From assembly GCA_958295745.1 (NCBI GenBank), contig OY282370.1, positions 2,764,548-2,828,547 of the forward strand: DNA of 64,000 nucleotides, read 5' to 3'. How positions within the stretch are numbered: the stretch's first letter is position 1; every line of letters starts with the position of its first letter. Both the position numbers and the translations under genes were made by a program. Source of the DNA: an uncultured Acidimicrobiia bacterium. Lineage in GTDB: Bacteria; Actinomycetota; Acidimicrobiia; Spongiisociales; Spongiisociaceae. Shown in pieces: positions 16,240 to 24,978 of this stretch. The notes under the pieces were generated by a model, which ran no database searches, was not told the origin of the DNA, and saw nothing but the letters and a program-made list of their open reading frames with translations.

Positions 16240-17427
16240 GTGAGGTTTCATAGGTTTCATATGCGGTGCGGTTCGCCGGACCGGGCCCGCCCCGCCCCGG
16301 CCGCCCGCGCCGCGTCGGTCTGGTTGATATCGGCGGCGCTGTTGCTGGGCGCCTGCGGCGGGGGTTCGACCGGGGATGCGGATGATGCGGATCCCGGGCA
16401 GACCTCCCGGGCCGAGACCCCGGCCGAGACCGAAGGGACCGCCGTCGATGAGACCGCGGCAACCGCCGAGGCCGAGGCGCCGGGGGATGGCGAACCGGAG
16501 TCGCTCTCCGATTACCTGGGTTTCGATTTGGAAGACCCTGACGCCGCCGCGGCCCAGTTCCAGGAGAGCGAGCGCCGGGCCCAGGAGCTCATGGCCCTGT
16601 GCATGGGTCGGGAGGGCTTCGAATACGTTCCCTTCACCTCCACTTCTGGCTTACAGGCCGATTTCCAGGACGACTCGGAGGAATACGCCCGGGAGTACGG
16701 GTTCGGAATCACCACTTGGTACGGGAGGGAGGAGCCGGACGACGGGGGGTCCGAGACGGACCCGAACCAGGCCATCCAGGCCGCCATGTCGGAATCCGAA
16801 CGGGAAGCCTATTCCGTCGCCCTCTACGGTCCGCCCACGACAGACGAAGAGGGGGTCGAGGCCTTCGAGGGCGAGCTGACCTTCGGCGGCGGCTGCCAGG
16901 GAGAGGCCTACCAGGAGGTGCTGGGCCAGATGATGAGGTTGATGCAGACGCTCGGGCCGGCGATCCAGGATATGAACGAGCGGATGCAGGCCGACCAACG
17001 GGTGGCGGAAGCCGCCGAGAGCTGGTCCGCGTGCATGGCGGATCGGGGATACCGGTACGAGGACCAGAACGAGATGTTCGCGTCGATCTCTACCGACTTC
17101 GGGGGCCGCCTCGACGAGATAATCGGCCCCGACGGGGGCGCCGTAGACCCGTTCGAGGGCTGGACCGAGGAGCAGGTGGCGACCTTCCTGGCCGAGAACT
17201 CGCAGGAGGAGATCGACGACTTCTACGAGCAGGCCCAGAGCGAGGCGCGGGCCGCGGTGGACCAGGAGGCGGTCGCCGCCCTCCAGCAGGAGGAGCGGGA
17301 CCTGGCGGCGGCCAACTTCGAGTGCGGGCGGGATCTGCAGGACGTGTTGGAAGAGGTCTGGCCCGAATACGAGCAGGGGTTCATAAGCGAGAACCGCGAA
17401 CAGCTCGAGGAGGTCCGGGATGGTTAG
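16240..17427 (+). CDS. Tandem paralogous lipoprotein B, function unknown
   Basis: This 395-residue paralogue of the preceding lipoprotein has the same plan: lipobox LLLGACGGG, acidic linker, ESLSDYLGFDLEDPDA domain start and the three cysteine-containing motifs (LMALCMGREGFEYVPF, GGGCQGEAYQEVL, WSACMADRGYRYE). Start is the GTG at 16240 with AAAGG upstream; ATG at 16261 is an alternative that shortens the signal peptide's n-region. Its 3' part matches gene A almost base for base at an offset of 1200 bp. Position just before the adaptor-ABC genes suggests an export- or envelope-linked role. Confidence 0.78.
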   Translation: MRFHRFHMRCGSPDRARPAPAARAASVWLISAALLLGACGGGSTGDADDADPGQTSRAETPAETEGTAVDETAATAEAEAPGDGEPESLSDYLGFDLEDPDAAAAQFQESERRAQELMALCMGREGFEYVPFTSTSGLQADFQDDSEEYAREYGFGITTWYGREEPDDGGSETDPNQAIQAAMSESEREAYSVALYGPPTTDEEGVEAFEGELTFGGGCQGEAYQEVLGQMMRLMQTLGPAIQDMNERMQADQRVAEAAESWSACMADRGYRYEDQNEMFASISTDFGGRLDEIIGPDGGAVDPFEGWTEEQVATFLAENSQEEIDDFYEQAQSEARAAVDQEAVAALQQEERDLAAANFECGRDLQDVLEEVWPEYEQGFISENREQLEEVRDG

Positions 17428-17439
17428 GGCGCCGGCGCG

Positions 17440-19365
17440 GTGAAACGGGGGCGGGCGGTCATCCTGGTTCTCGCGGCGGTGGCCGCCGCGGCCGGGCTGG
17501 GATGGGCGGCGGGGCAGCGGGTGAGCACCCCGGAACAGGTCGCGAGCGAGGCCGAGCCTCCCGAGCCCTCCCTGATCACCGTCGAGGTCGAGCTGACCGA
17601 GCTGGCGGCGGATGTCATAACCCGGGCCGATGTCGGGTACGACGATCCGGCCGCTCTCAGCCTGAGCGGCGCACTGGGAGGCCGCCCGCCGGTGTTGCTG
17701 GTCACCTCGGCGCCCGAAAGGGGAACCGATCTGCCGGAGGGTTCGGCGGCGATAGAGATCTCCGGACGCCCCGTCTTCCTGCTGGTCGGCGAGATACCCG
17801 TGTTCCGCGACATGCGGCCCAAGTCGGAAGGCCCCGACGTGCTGCAGCTCGAGGCGGCGCTCTCCAGGCTCGGGTACTTCGACGGGGCGCCGGACGAAGA
17901 ATGGGATCCCAACACGGGAGCGGCGGTGGCCGCCTGGTACGAGGCGGCCGGGTACACCCCCAACGGAGTGAGCGATGAGGAGGAGAGGCGGCTCGAGACC
18001 GCCCGCGATCGGGTCAAGACCGCCAGGAACCAGGTGAAGACCGCCGAGGATAGAATCGAGACCGCCGAGGACGGCATCGACACCGCCGCCAGGAACCGGT
18101 CGACCGCCGAGGGGTCGATTTCCCGCGCCCGGAAAACCCTGGCAGACGCCGAGGAGGACCTGGCCAAGGCGCAGGCGGGTCCCGACGAGCTGGAGATACG
18201 CCGGGCGCGCTCGGCGGTGGCGTCGGCCAAGGAACAGCTCGACTTCGCGAATGCGGACGGGCGGGAGGCGGCCGCCGGGGCCGAGCGGGCGATCCTGGCG
18301 TCCGAAGGGACGCGGGAGCAGGCCGCCCGGGATTACGCGGTGACCCTGACCAGGTGGCAGAGCGCCCAGGACGGGGTCCACCCCGACGGCGGGACGGTGC
18401 CGACCCCGGCTCAGATGGAGGCCCTGCGGCTGGCTTTCGAATCGGCCGGCGCCGCGCTCGAGACCGCCGAGCGGGGAATCGAGGAAGCCCGCGCCTCCCG
18501 CGACCGCAAGGCCGTTCAGTCGGCCGCCGCGGTGCGCACCGCCGAGGACGGGCTGGCGGCGGCCCAGAAGACCCTCGACGACCTGTTGGCACCCCCGGAC
18601 GCCTCGGCCCAATCGCGGGCGGTGGACGCGGCCCGCTCCGGCCTGGACAGCGCCCGGGCGGGTTTGGGGGACGCCGAAAGGGGTGTGGAGGCCGCCGGCA
18701 AGAGTCTGGAGGACGCCCGCTCGGGTCTGGAGGACGCCGAGGCGGAACTGGCCGACGCCGAGGCGGATCTGGCGAAGCTCGAATCCGAGACCGGTATATG
18801 GGTACCCGCCGGGGAGATGATCTTCCTGGAACGCCTGCCGGTCCGCGTCGACCGGCTCACCGCCGAGCGGGGCAGCACGGTATCCGGTTCCTTCATGACC
18901 GTGACCGGTTCGGAGCTGGCGGCCCGGGGCTCGGTGCTGGTCCGCGATGTCTCGCTGGTCAGGGAAGGCCAGGAGGCGCGGATCGACGATCCGCTGCTGT
19001 CGGAGCCTTTGGTGGGGCAGATCCGCCTGGTGGCTGACCGGCCCGGCACGCAGAACGTGTCGAACGACCGTCACTACATCGAGATCGTGGCCGACGGCAT
19101 CCCGGATGAGCTGATCGGCGGCAACGTGAAGATCGTGATACCGGTCGGCGGAACCGACGGTGAGGTGCTGGCGGTGCCGGCCGCCGCCCTGTCGGCCACG
19201 GCCGACGGATCCACCAGGGTGGAGGTCGAGCAGCCGGACGGTTCGACCCGTTTCGTGGTGGTGAACCCCGGTCTGGCGGCTTCCGGCCTGGTGGAGATCA
19301 CCCCCCTGGACGGGGTTCTGCAAGCGGGGGACCTGGTGGTGGTGGGGGCGGCGTCCGGTGGATGA
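17440..19365 (+). CDS. MacA-like periplasmic adaptor with peptidoglycan-binding domain and coiled coil
   Basis: This 641-residue membrane-anchored adaptor has one N-terminal transmembrane segment (AVILVLAAVAAAAGLGWAAG). A peptidoglycan-binding type 1 motif (EGPDVLQLEAALSRLGYFDG, residues about 130-150) is followed by a very long Ala/Glu/Asp-rich coiled coil (about 185-455). The C-terminal beta domains resemble HlyD/MacA adaptors (KIVIPVGGTDGEVLAVPAAAL). The gene overlaps the ATPase gene by 8 bp. In Gram-positive bacteria such adaptors partner MacB-like ABC exporters across the wall. GTG start at 17440. Confidence 0.82.
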   Translation: MKRGRAVILVLAAVAAAAGLGWAAGQRVSTPEQVASEAEPPEPSLITVEVELTELAADVITRADVGYDDPAALSLSGALGGRPPVLLVTSAPERGTDLPEGSAAIEISGRPVFLLVGEIPVFRDMRPKSEGPDVLQLEAALSRLGYFDGAPDEEWDPNTGAAVAAWYEAAGYTPNGVSDEEERRLETARDRVKTARNQVKTAEDRIETAEDGIDTAARNRSTAEGSISRARKTLADAEEDLAKAQAGPDELEIRRARSAVASAKEQLDFANADGREAAAGAERAILASEGTREQAARDYAVTLTRWQSAQDGVHPDGGTVPTPAQMEALRLAFESAGAALETAERGIEEARASRDRKAVQSAAAVRTAEDGLAAAQKTLDDLLAPPDASAQSRAVDAARSGLDSARAGLGDAERGVEAAGKSLEDARSGLEDAEAELADAEADLAKLESETGIWVPAGEMIFLERLPVRVDRLTAERGSTVSGSFMTVTGSELAARGSVLVRDVSLVREGQEARIDDPLLSEPLVGQIRLVADRPGTQNVSNDRHYIEIVADGIPDELIGGNVKIVIPVGGTDGEVLAVPAAALSATADGSTRVEVEQPDGSTRFVVVNPGLAASGLVEITPLDGVLQAGDLVVVGAASGG

Positions 19366-20044
19366 CCCCCTGATCCGGCTCGAGGGCGTCGGGCGGACCT
19401 TCCGTTCCGGCGAGATCGAGGTGCATGCCCTGCGGCAGGCCGATCTGCAGATAGACGAGGGCGACTACCTGTCGATAGTCGGACCGTCGGGAAGCGGAAA
19501 ATCTACCCTGCTCAACGTGATCGCCCTCCTCGACCGCCACACGTCCGGCACCTACCGCTTCGAGGGGACCGATGTGACGGAGCTGTCCGACGGCGCCCGG
19601 ACCGGCCTGCGCGCCCACCGGATAGGGTTCGTCTTCCAGTCCTTCCATCTCCTGGCCCACCGGACGGTCACGGAGAACGTGATCCTGTCCATGCTGTACA
19701 ACAGCGTGAGGCCCAAGGAGCGGAAGGCCCGCGCCATGGAGGCGCTCGAACGGGTCAAGATGAGCCACCGGGCCGACTTCCTTCCCGTCCGGCTCTCGGG
19801 CGGCGAGCGCCAGCGGGTGGCCATCGCTAGGGCCATCGCCACCGACCCGGCCATCCTCATATGCGATGAACCGACCGGCAACCTGGACAGCGCCAGCACC
19901 GAGTCGATCCTGGCGCTGTTCGGCCGGCTTCGGCGCGACGGGCTGACCCTGCTGGTGGTCACCCACGATCAGACGGTCAGCTCCCACGCCGACCGGACCG
20001 TCAGCATGCACGACGGGTTTCTCACCGAAGGCGCTGCGGCATGA
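19358..20044 (+). CDS. MacB/LolD-type ABC transporter ATPase
   Basis: This 228-residue nucleotide-binding subunit has Walker A GPSGSGKST, a Q-loop in VFQSFHLL, signature LSGGERQRVAIARA, Walker B ILICDEPTGNLD and switch histidine VVTHD. Its class (two-domain MacB/LolD/FtsE group) fits the FtsX-like permease encoded directly downstream. The GTG start overlaps the end of the adaptor gene by 8 bp and its stop overlaps the permease ATG by 4 bp, so the three subunits are translationally coupled. Confidence 0.93.
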   Translation: MDDPLIRLEGVGRTFRSGEIEVHALRQADLQIDEGDYLSIVGPSGSGKSTLLNVIALLDRHTSGTYRFEGTDVTELSDGARTGLRAHRIGFVFQSFHLLAHRTVTENVILSMLYNSVRPKERKARAMEALERVKMSHRADFLPVRLSGGERQRVAIARAIATDPAILICDEPTGNLDSASTESILALFGRLRRDGLTLLVVTHDQTVSSHADRTVSMHDGFLTEGAAA

Positions 20045-21264
20045 CCGACCGTATGCGCGCCCGGTTACGGCCCAGGGATCTGCTGGCCGAGTCGCTGGCC
20101 GGCCTGTTCACCCGTCCGGGCCGGTCGCTGCTCACCGCGCTGGGGGCGGTGCTCGGCATAGCGTCGCTGGTGGCCACCCTCGGGATAGCCGAGACGGCCG
20201 GCAACCAGATCATCACGGCCTTCGACGAGCTGGCCGCCACCTCGGTGGTGGTCACCACCGATCAGGGGTTCTTCGGCAACGCTCCGCAGGCCACCCTCCC
20301 GTGGGATTCCGAGGAGCGCCTCACCAGACTCAACGGGGTGACGGCGGCGGGGACCATGGGGAGCGTGCCGATCGGCGGCCTCCTGACCCGATCGGTTCCC
20401 ATCAAGGACCCGCTGGGGCTGACCGAGTTCCAGATACCGATGATCGCCGCCTCGCCCGGCCTGTACCCGGCGGCGCGGGGGAGCCTGGCGACCGGACGCT
20501 GGTACGACCGCGGCCACTCGGATCGGGCCGACCGGGTGGCGGTGCTGGGCACCGGAGCGGCCCAGCGGCTCAACATCACCCGGGTGGACCAGCAGCCGGT
20601 GGTGTTCGTGGGGGATCACAGCTTCGTGGTTCTGGGCATCCTGGATGAGGTGGAGCGCCAGCCGGAGCTGCTGAACGCGCTCATCGTCCCCGAAGGCACC
20701 GCGCGCGATCTCTACGACTACAGGTCGCCCGACACGATCCAGATCGACACGGAGGTGGGGGCTGCTTCGCTGATCTCCGACCAGGCGCCGATCGCGGTGG
20801 CGCCTGACGATCCGAGCACGGTCCGGGTGCAGGCGCCCTCCGAACCGGACGATGTACGGGCCGGGGTCGAGCAGGATGTGAATGCCATGTTCCTCATCCT
20901 CGGAGGGGTGTCGCTGCTGGTCGGGGCGATCGGCATCGCCAACGTGACCCTGGTGTCGGTGCTGGAGCGGGTCGGAGAGATCGGGCTGCGCCGGGCGCTG
21001 GGGGCAAGCCGCCGTCATATCGCCTACCAGTTCCTGCTGGAGTCCACCGGCGTCGGGCTGTTCGGCGGGGCGATCGGCGCCAGCACCGGCGTCCTGGTGG
21101 TCGTGGGGGTGTCTGCCCTGCGAACCTGGACTCCGGTGCTAGACCCGAGGATCCCCTTGGCGGCGCCGTTGCTGGGGGCGCTCACCGGTCTGCTGGCCGG
21201 GCTCTATCCGGCCATAAGGGCGTCCCTGATGGAGCCGGTGGACTCGCTCCGCGGCGCCGCCTGA
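20041..21264 (+). CDS. MacB-like FtsX-family ABC permease
   Basis: This 407-residue permease has an N-terminal transmembrane segment (SLLTALGAVLGIASLVATLGIA), a long extracytoplasmic MacB-PCD-type domain and three C-terminal transmembrane segments (MFLILGGVSLLVGAIGIANVT onward). It includes the coupling motif ERVGEIGLRRALGASRRHI. With the ATPase and adaptor it forms a tripartite mechanotransmission-type exporter or envelope-remodelling complex; the cargo may involve the neighbouring lipoproteins (inference). It ends the operon that starts at the SLH gene. Confidence 0.92.
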   Translation: MTDRMRARLRPRDLLAESLAGLFTRPGRSLLTALGAVLGIASLVATLGIAETAGNQIITAFDELAATSVVVTTDQGFFGNAPQATLPWDSEERLTRLNGVTAAGTMGSVPIGGLLTRSVPIKDPLGLTEFQIPMIAASPGLYPAARGSLATGRWYDRGHSDRADRVAVLGTGAAQRLNITRVDQQPVVFVGDHSFVVLGILDEVERQPELLNALIVPEGTARDLYDYRSPDTIQIDTEVGAASLISDQAPIAVAPDDPSTVRVQAPSEPDDVRAGVEQDVNAMFLILGGVSLLVGAIGIANVTLVSVLERVGEIGLRRALGASRRHIAYQFLLESTGVGLFGGAIGASTGVLVVVGVSALRTWTPVLDPRIPLAAPLLGALTGLLAGLYPAIRASLMEPVDSLRGAA

Positions 21265-21396
21265 TGATCGCCGCCCCTGATGATGGCCGCCCGATTATCC
21301 CGGCCCCCGCCGCCGTCGGGTTCCGGGGGAGGGCAGTAGTCCGGGGGAGAGATTCGCCTCGGATAGGGCCCGCGAAAGATTCCGGAAACGAAAGGG

Positions 21397-21680
21397 TTGG
21401 CCGTGTCACAGCTCTGTAGTATTCTAAAGGACATAGAACAACAGATATCACCGCGGTTCCGGACCGCGGCGGATCGAAACGGCGAACCCGAACTCCTGAA
21501 AACCCAGGCCGGCCTTTCGCGAGGGTGACCGGGATCGGGCGAGCACTCGGCTGAGACCGAAAACCCAAACGGGGTTGCGGGGGCAGGCCTACGCGCCCGC
21601 CCCGTCCCAGACCTGGATCGGTGGAGGCGGGGGAGGGCCCGGCGAAGCCGGGAAAACGCGGCGAAAGATCGCGAAAAACC
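21397..21680 (+). repeat. Dispersed promoter-palindrome-hairpin element, copy 3
   Basis: Promoter TTGGCC (21397-21402), 17-bp spacer, TATTCT (21420-21425). The palindromic block ATCACCGCGG-TTCCGGA-CCGCGG starts at 21447. The GC-rich box is a variant shared with copy 4 (GAGACCGAAAACCC then GGGTTGCGG...ACGCGCCCG), followed by GGTGGAGGCGGGG and the hairpin CCCGGC-GAA-GCCGGG at 21638-21652. It ends in GATCGCGAAAAAC. It follows the ABC permease gene; 21265-21396 and 21681-21860 contain nothing else recognisable apart from a -10-like TACAGT at 21817-21822. Confidence 0.75.
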
Positions 21681-21860
21681 GGAAGATGCGAAAGTACGGG
21701 CCGCCGCAGCCGCAATCGTCGTCACCGGCACACACCGACAGATGCTTCGACGCTGCGGCTTGGCCGGGCAGTCCTCACCGCGGCCGGACGCCCGGACGGA
21801 ATTCGTCCGTGAGAAGTACAGTTAGCATGGGCGGGCTGTATCGAGAGCCGGGGAGACGGA

Positions 21861-22136
21861 TTGGGCTATCAGGGATACCTCCGAGTTATCGCCGAGAACG
21901 GGAACATCCTGGATGTGGCCGAAGCGTCGCTGGGTCCCATCGAGCATCCCGGCCACCGTTGGGGCGGCACGCTGACCGTCTGGAGCGGCGGGGCCCTGGA
22001 CGGCAAGACCATGCCGGTCGACTTGGAGGTCCCGGGATCGCTCCGCGCCTCCGCCCTTCTCGTCCCCGGCCCGGTGGTGGGGCGCAGGCGCCAGATCACG
22101 GTACTGGGCGCCGGGCCTTCACCGTTCGAGGACTGA
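21861..22136 (+). CDS. Small hypothetical protein
   Basis: This 91-residue protein of unknown function begins at a TTG with GGGGAGA about 6 bp upstream. Codon use and the regular alternation of hydrophobic residues (GYLRVIAENGNILDVAEASL, GGTLTVWSGGALDGK) suggest a real small beta-rich protein rather than chance, but no family is recognised. It stands alone between element copy 3 and the convergent membrane-protein gene. Confidence 0.5.
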   Translation: MGYQGYLRVIAENGNILDVAEASLGPIEHPGHRWGGTLTVWSGGALDGKTMPVDLEVPGSLRASALLVPGPVVGRRRQITVLGAGPSPFED

Positions 22137-22163
22137 CGGGTTCGCCGCCGCCTTTCGCCGGGG

Positions 22164-22664
22164 TCAGGGCAGGGTCCACGCCTCAGATCCGCCCCCCGAC
22201 GCCGCCTCGCTCAGGGAGCGGACCGAGTTCATGACCGCTCCGAGCAGGGCGAGCACCAAGAAGGCGTAGATGATGAAGGTCGGCAGGAGGGGGAGCGGCT
22301 CGATCATGGAGGGCACCGCGGCGGCGGCCGCGTAGAGGATGGCGAAGGTGGCCCATGTCATGAACGACGCCACGATGAAGAAGACGGGTTTGGAGACGTT
22401 CTCACCCCCGCCCATACCCCTGTACACCAGCGGAGCGAGCACCATCACCAAGCCGAGGCCCAACAGCATCCCGGAAGGTTCGACGCCGATCGTGGTGAAC
22501 ACCAGCGCGAGTATCACCGCGCTGCTCGATGCCCAGCTGCCCGAGAACGCCCAGCGTATCTGACCGACAGACCCTCCCCATCCGTCCTGGGAATCGCGTA
22601 CGGCGGCATAGGACACGAGAAGAGCCACCAAGCCGCTGAGTATTATCATCGAGTTCATGTCCAT
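22164..22664 (-). CDS. Small multi-pass membrane protein, function unknown
   Basis: This 166-residue protein has four to five predicted transmembrane helices: SMIILSGLVALLVSYAAV, AVILALVFTTIGV, GMLLGLGLVMVLAPLVY, VFFIVASFMTWATFAILYAA and a last LLPTFIIYAFLVLALLGAV. It ends in a soluble Gly/Ser tail. ATG at 22664 with AGGGAG 8 bp upstream. It is divergent from the antiporter gene (204 bp between starts), which may hint at a shared ion-homeostasis context. No family call is possible from sequence. Confidence 0.7.
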   Translation of the reverse strand: MDMNSMIILSGLVALLVSYAAVRDSQDGWGGSVGQIRWAFSGSWASSSAVILALVFTTIGVEPSGMLLGLGLVMVLAPLVYRGMGGGENVSKPVFFIVASFMTWATFAILYAAAAAVPSMIEPLPLLPTFIIYAFLVLALLGAVMNSVRSLSEAASGGGSEAWTLP

Positions 22665-22868
22665 GGTTCCGCTCCCTTGTCTCTCGTTTCGGTTCCCCGA
22701 TATGGCCGGCCGGCGGTCGTTGGTTCTCCGTTCTGACCGGAACGACATGCGCCGCGTTACCCGCCGGCGTCCGCGAGCCCGCGCCCCGGCCCGGCAGATG
22801 CCGACGGGGTGACGGCGCTCTGTCCGTTCCCTGCCGGGTATGCTCCCCCTATCGAGTAACACTACTTC

Positions 22869-24491
22869 ATGACGGGCGGCATGTTTAGCGTATTGGCCCA
22901 GACTACGAACATGGTCGACACCATAGAGCAACCCGTCGTCGGCCTCCTGTCGGTGGCGGTGTTGGTGGCGGTCGTGGCAAGACGGATCAAGATGCCGTAC
23001 ACCGTGGCGCTGGTACTGGCCGGTCTGGCCCTTGCGCTCACCACCGTCTTCGAGATCAGGCTGTCGAGAGACCTCATCCTCGGGGTGCTGGTTCCTCCGC
23101 TTCTTTTCAACGCCGCCATGCACCTCCCGTGGCACCGCCTGAAGACCGACCTGTGGTCGATCCTCATGCTGGCCATCGGCGGGACGTTGGCCGGAACCTT
23201 CCTGACGGCCGCCATGATCTTCTCCTTCGTCGACGTGGCGTGGCCGGCCGCCCTGGCGTTCGGTGCACTGGCCGCGGCCACCGATCCGGTGGCGGTCGTA
23301 GCCCGTTTCCGGTCGATGGGAATGGATAGGAGGCTCAACACCCTGTTGGAGGGTGAGAGTCTGCTCAACGACGGTCTGTCGATCGTGCTTTTCGGTCTGG
23401 CGACGGCGGGCGGGGCCGGGCTCATGATCGGGTCCACCGCAGGCCGGTTCCTGTGGGTGTCGTTGGGGGCCTTGATGGTGGGGGTGTCGGTCGGCTACCT
23501 GGTGGCCGCGGTGTTGCTCAAGAACCTGGACGATCACCTGATCGAGACGGTCATAACCCTGGTCCTCGCCTTCGGGGTTTTCCAACTGGCCGGAGCGATA
23601 GGGGTCAACGGGAATCTGGCCGTGGTGGGGGCCGGGATCATGATCGGTGAGATCGGACTCAAGAACGCCTCCCCCAATACCCGTTTGGGCCTGGAGAGCT
23701 TCTGGGAGATGTTGACTTTCATAGTGAACGCGGTGGTGTTCCTTCTGGTCGGTCTTCGCATCGAGATCACCTTCCTGTTCCGTCATGTAACCGCCATCCT
23801 GGTGGCGGTGGCCGCCGCCCTGTTGGTGAGGTTGGTGGTCGTCTACGGTTCTTCTTTCGTTCTCAAACTGATACCCGCGGCCCGGCCCATACCCCGCAAT
23901 TTCCAGCATGTGATCTACTGGGGCGGCATGCGCGGTGCGGTGAGCTTGGCCTTGGCGCTCACGCTTCCCTTCGCGTTCGACCCCGACACGGCGGAGATCC
24001 TCCAGGTCATGACGTTCGGCCTCGTCCTGTTCACACTCCTGGTGCAGAGCACCACGATCAAGCGGTTGGCCAGGAAGGTGGGCATCGTCGAGTCTTCACC
24101 GGTCGAACTCGAGTACCAGCGGCGCCGTTCCCGCCAGCTGGCGACCCGGGCCGGCCGCATGGAGCTGAAAAGGTTGTACGAAGAGAATGCGGTCCAGCCT
24201 TACATGTGGCGGACGCTCGACGATCTCTACAGCCACCGAATGGACGAGAATCTCACATCTGTGGGGTTTCATATGTGGGCCAACCCCGAGTTGGAGACCG
24301 AGATGGTCCTCAGGATCCGCACCGAGCTCCTCAAAGCGGAGAGAACCGGCCTGCTCGATGCGGCGCGCCGCGGGTTGATAAGCGACGAAATCGCCGAGTC
24401 ATTCACCTCCGATCTGGCCAACCGTCTGGCGGCCATCGACTTCATACGCGCCCGGATGGCCGCGACGATCCGCGGACGGGACGGCGCCTGA
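22869..24491 (+). CDS. CPA1-family Na+(K+)/H+ antiporter
   Basis: This 540-residue cation-proton antiporter of the NhaP/NHE type exchanges cytoplasmic Na+ or K+ for protons. About twelve transmembrane helices are followed by a roughly 110-residue cytoplasmic tail (from VGIVESSPVELEYQ). The core motifs AAATDPVAVVA, LLEGESLLNDG and the late WGGMRGAVSLALAL are all present. The stop overlaps the start of the Usp-like gene by one base (TGATG), so the two are translationally coupled; the partner could regulate the transporter by nucleotide binding (inference). Confidence 0.9.
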   Translation: MTGGMFSVLAQTTNMVDTIEQPVVGLLSVAVLVAVVARRIKMPYTVALVLAGLALALTTVFEIRLSRDLILGVLVPPLLFNAAMHLPWHRLKTDLWSILMLAIGGTLAGTFLTAAMIFSFVDVAWPAALAFGALAAATDPVAVVARFRSMGMDRRLNTLLEGESLLNDGLSIVLFGLATAGGAGLMIGSTAGRFLWVSLGALMVGVSVGYLVAAVLLKNLDDHLIETVITLVLAFGVFQLAGAIGVNGNLAVVGAGIMIGEIGLKNASPNTRLGLESFWEMLTFIVNAVVFLLVGLRIEITFLFRHVTAILVAVAAALLVRLVVVYGSSFVLKLIPAARPIPRNFQHVIYWGGMRGAVSLALALTLPFAFDPDTAEILQVMTFGLVLFTLLVQSTTIKRLARKVGIVESSPVELEYQRRRSRQLATRAGRMELKRLYEENAVQPYMWRTLDDLYSHRMDENLTSVGFHMWANPELETEMVLRIRTELLKAERTGLLDAARRGLISDEIAESFTSDLANRLAAIDFIRARMAATIRGRDGA

Positions 24492-24934
24492 TGAGCCTGT
24501 TGATGTTGGTCACCGGCGCCCACGGCTACAGCCGTCGACTCCACAGCGCCGCCCGGCGGCGGGCGGAACAGGAGGGGCATGCGATGCTCGTGGTGCACGT
24601 ACTCAGCGGGTCCCACTACGAACGGCAGTCCCTTCCGTTGCGCCGCGCCATCCAGGACGAAATGAGGTGGTTGCTTCACGTCATGCTGTCGCCGTCTGCC
24701 GGGGCCGCCGGGGATACGGTCGTCCGGTTGACCGTGGATGTGAGAGAAGGGGATATCGTCGATGAGCTGATGGAGGCGGCGGAAACCAACCGCCCTGATG
24801 TGGTCGTGATGGGAACCCGGAGACCTGACGATCAGAGCCAGGTGCCCGGGGGAGAGTACTCTCGCCTGCTCGATTATTTCGAGAGCAATTCTATAACGGT
24901 CGAATTCGTGAACCTCGGCCGGGCTCATGAATGA
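24491..24934 (+). CDS. Universal-stress-protein-like protein coupled to the antiporter
   Basis: This 147-residue protein begins MSLLMLVTGAHGYSRRLHSAA and contains VVVMGTRRPDD, similar to the C-terminal G-x-R motif of UspA folds that can bind ATP or AMP. The typical G-2X-G-9X-G(S/T) ATP loop is not intact, so binding may differ. Its ATG overlaps the antiporter stop codon. Usp domains are found as regulators of cation antiporters in other bacteria, which fits the coupling; direct evidence is lacking. Confidence 0.65.
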   Translation: MSLLMLVTGAHGYSRRLHSAARRRAEQEGHAMLVVHVLSGSHYERQSLPLRRAIQDEMRWLLHVMLSPSAGAAGDTVVRLTVDVREGDIVDELMEAAETNRPDVVVMGTRRPDDQSQVPGGEYSRLLDYFESNSITVEFVNLGRAHE

Positions 24935-24978
24935 TCTCCCCGACCGCCGGCGGCGCCGTTAGCGAACACCCGGCTGAT

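Noticed and set aside
16651-19323. Very long minus-strand open frame opposite the lipoprotein and adaptor genes
   Set aside because: It is the antisense shadow of GC-rich genes with clear signal peptides, domains and overlaps on the plus strand.
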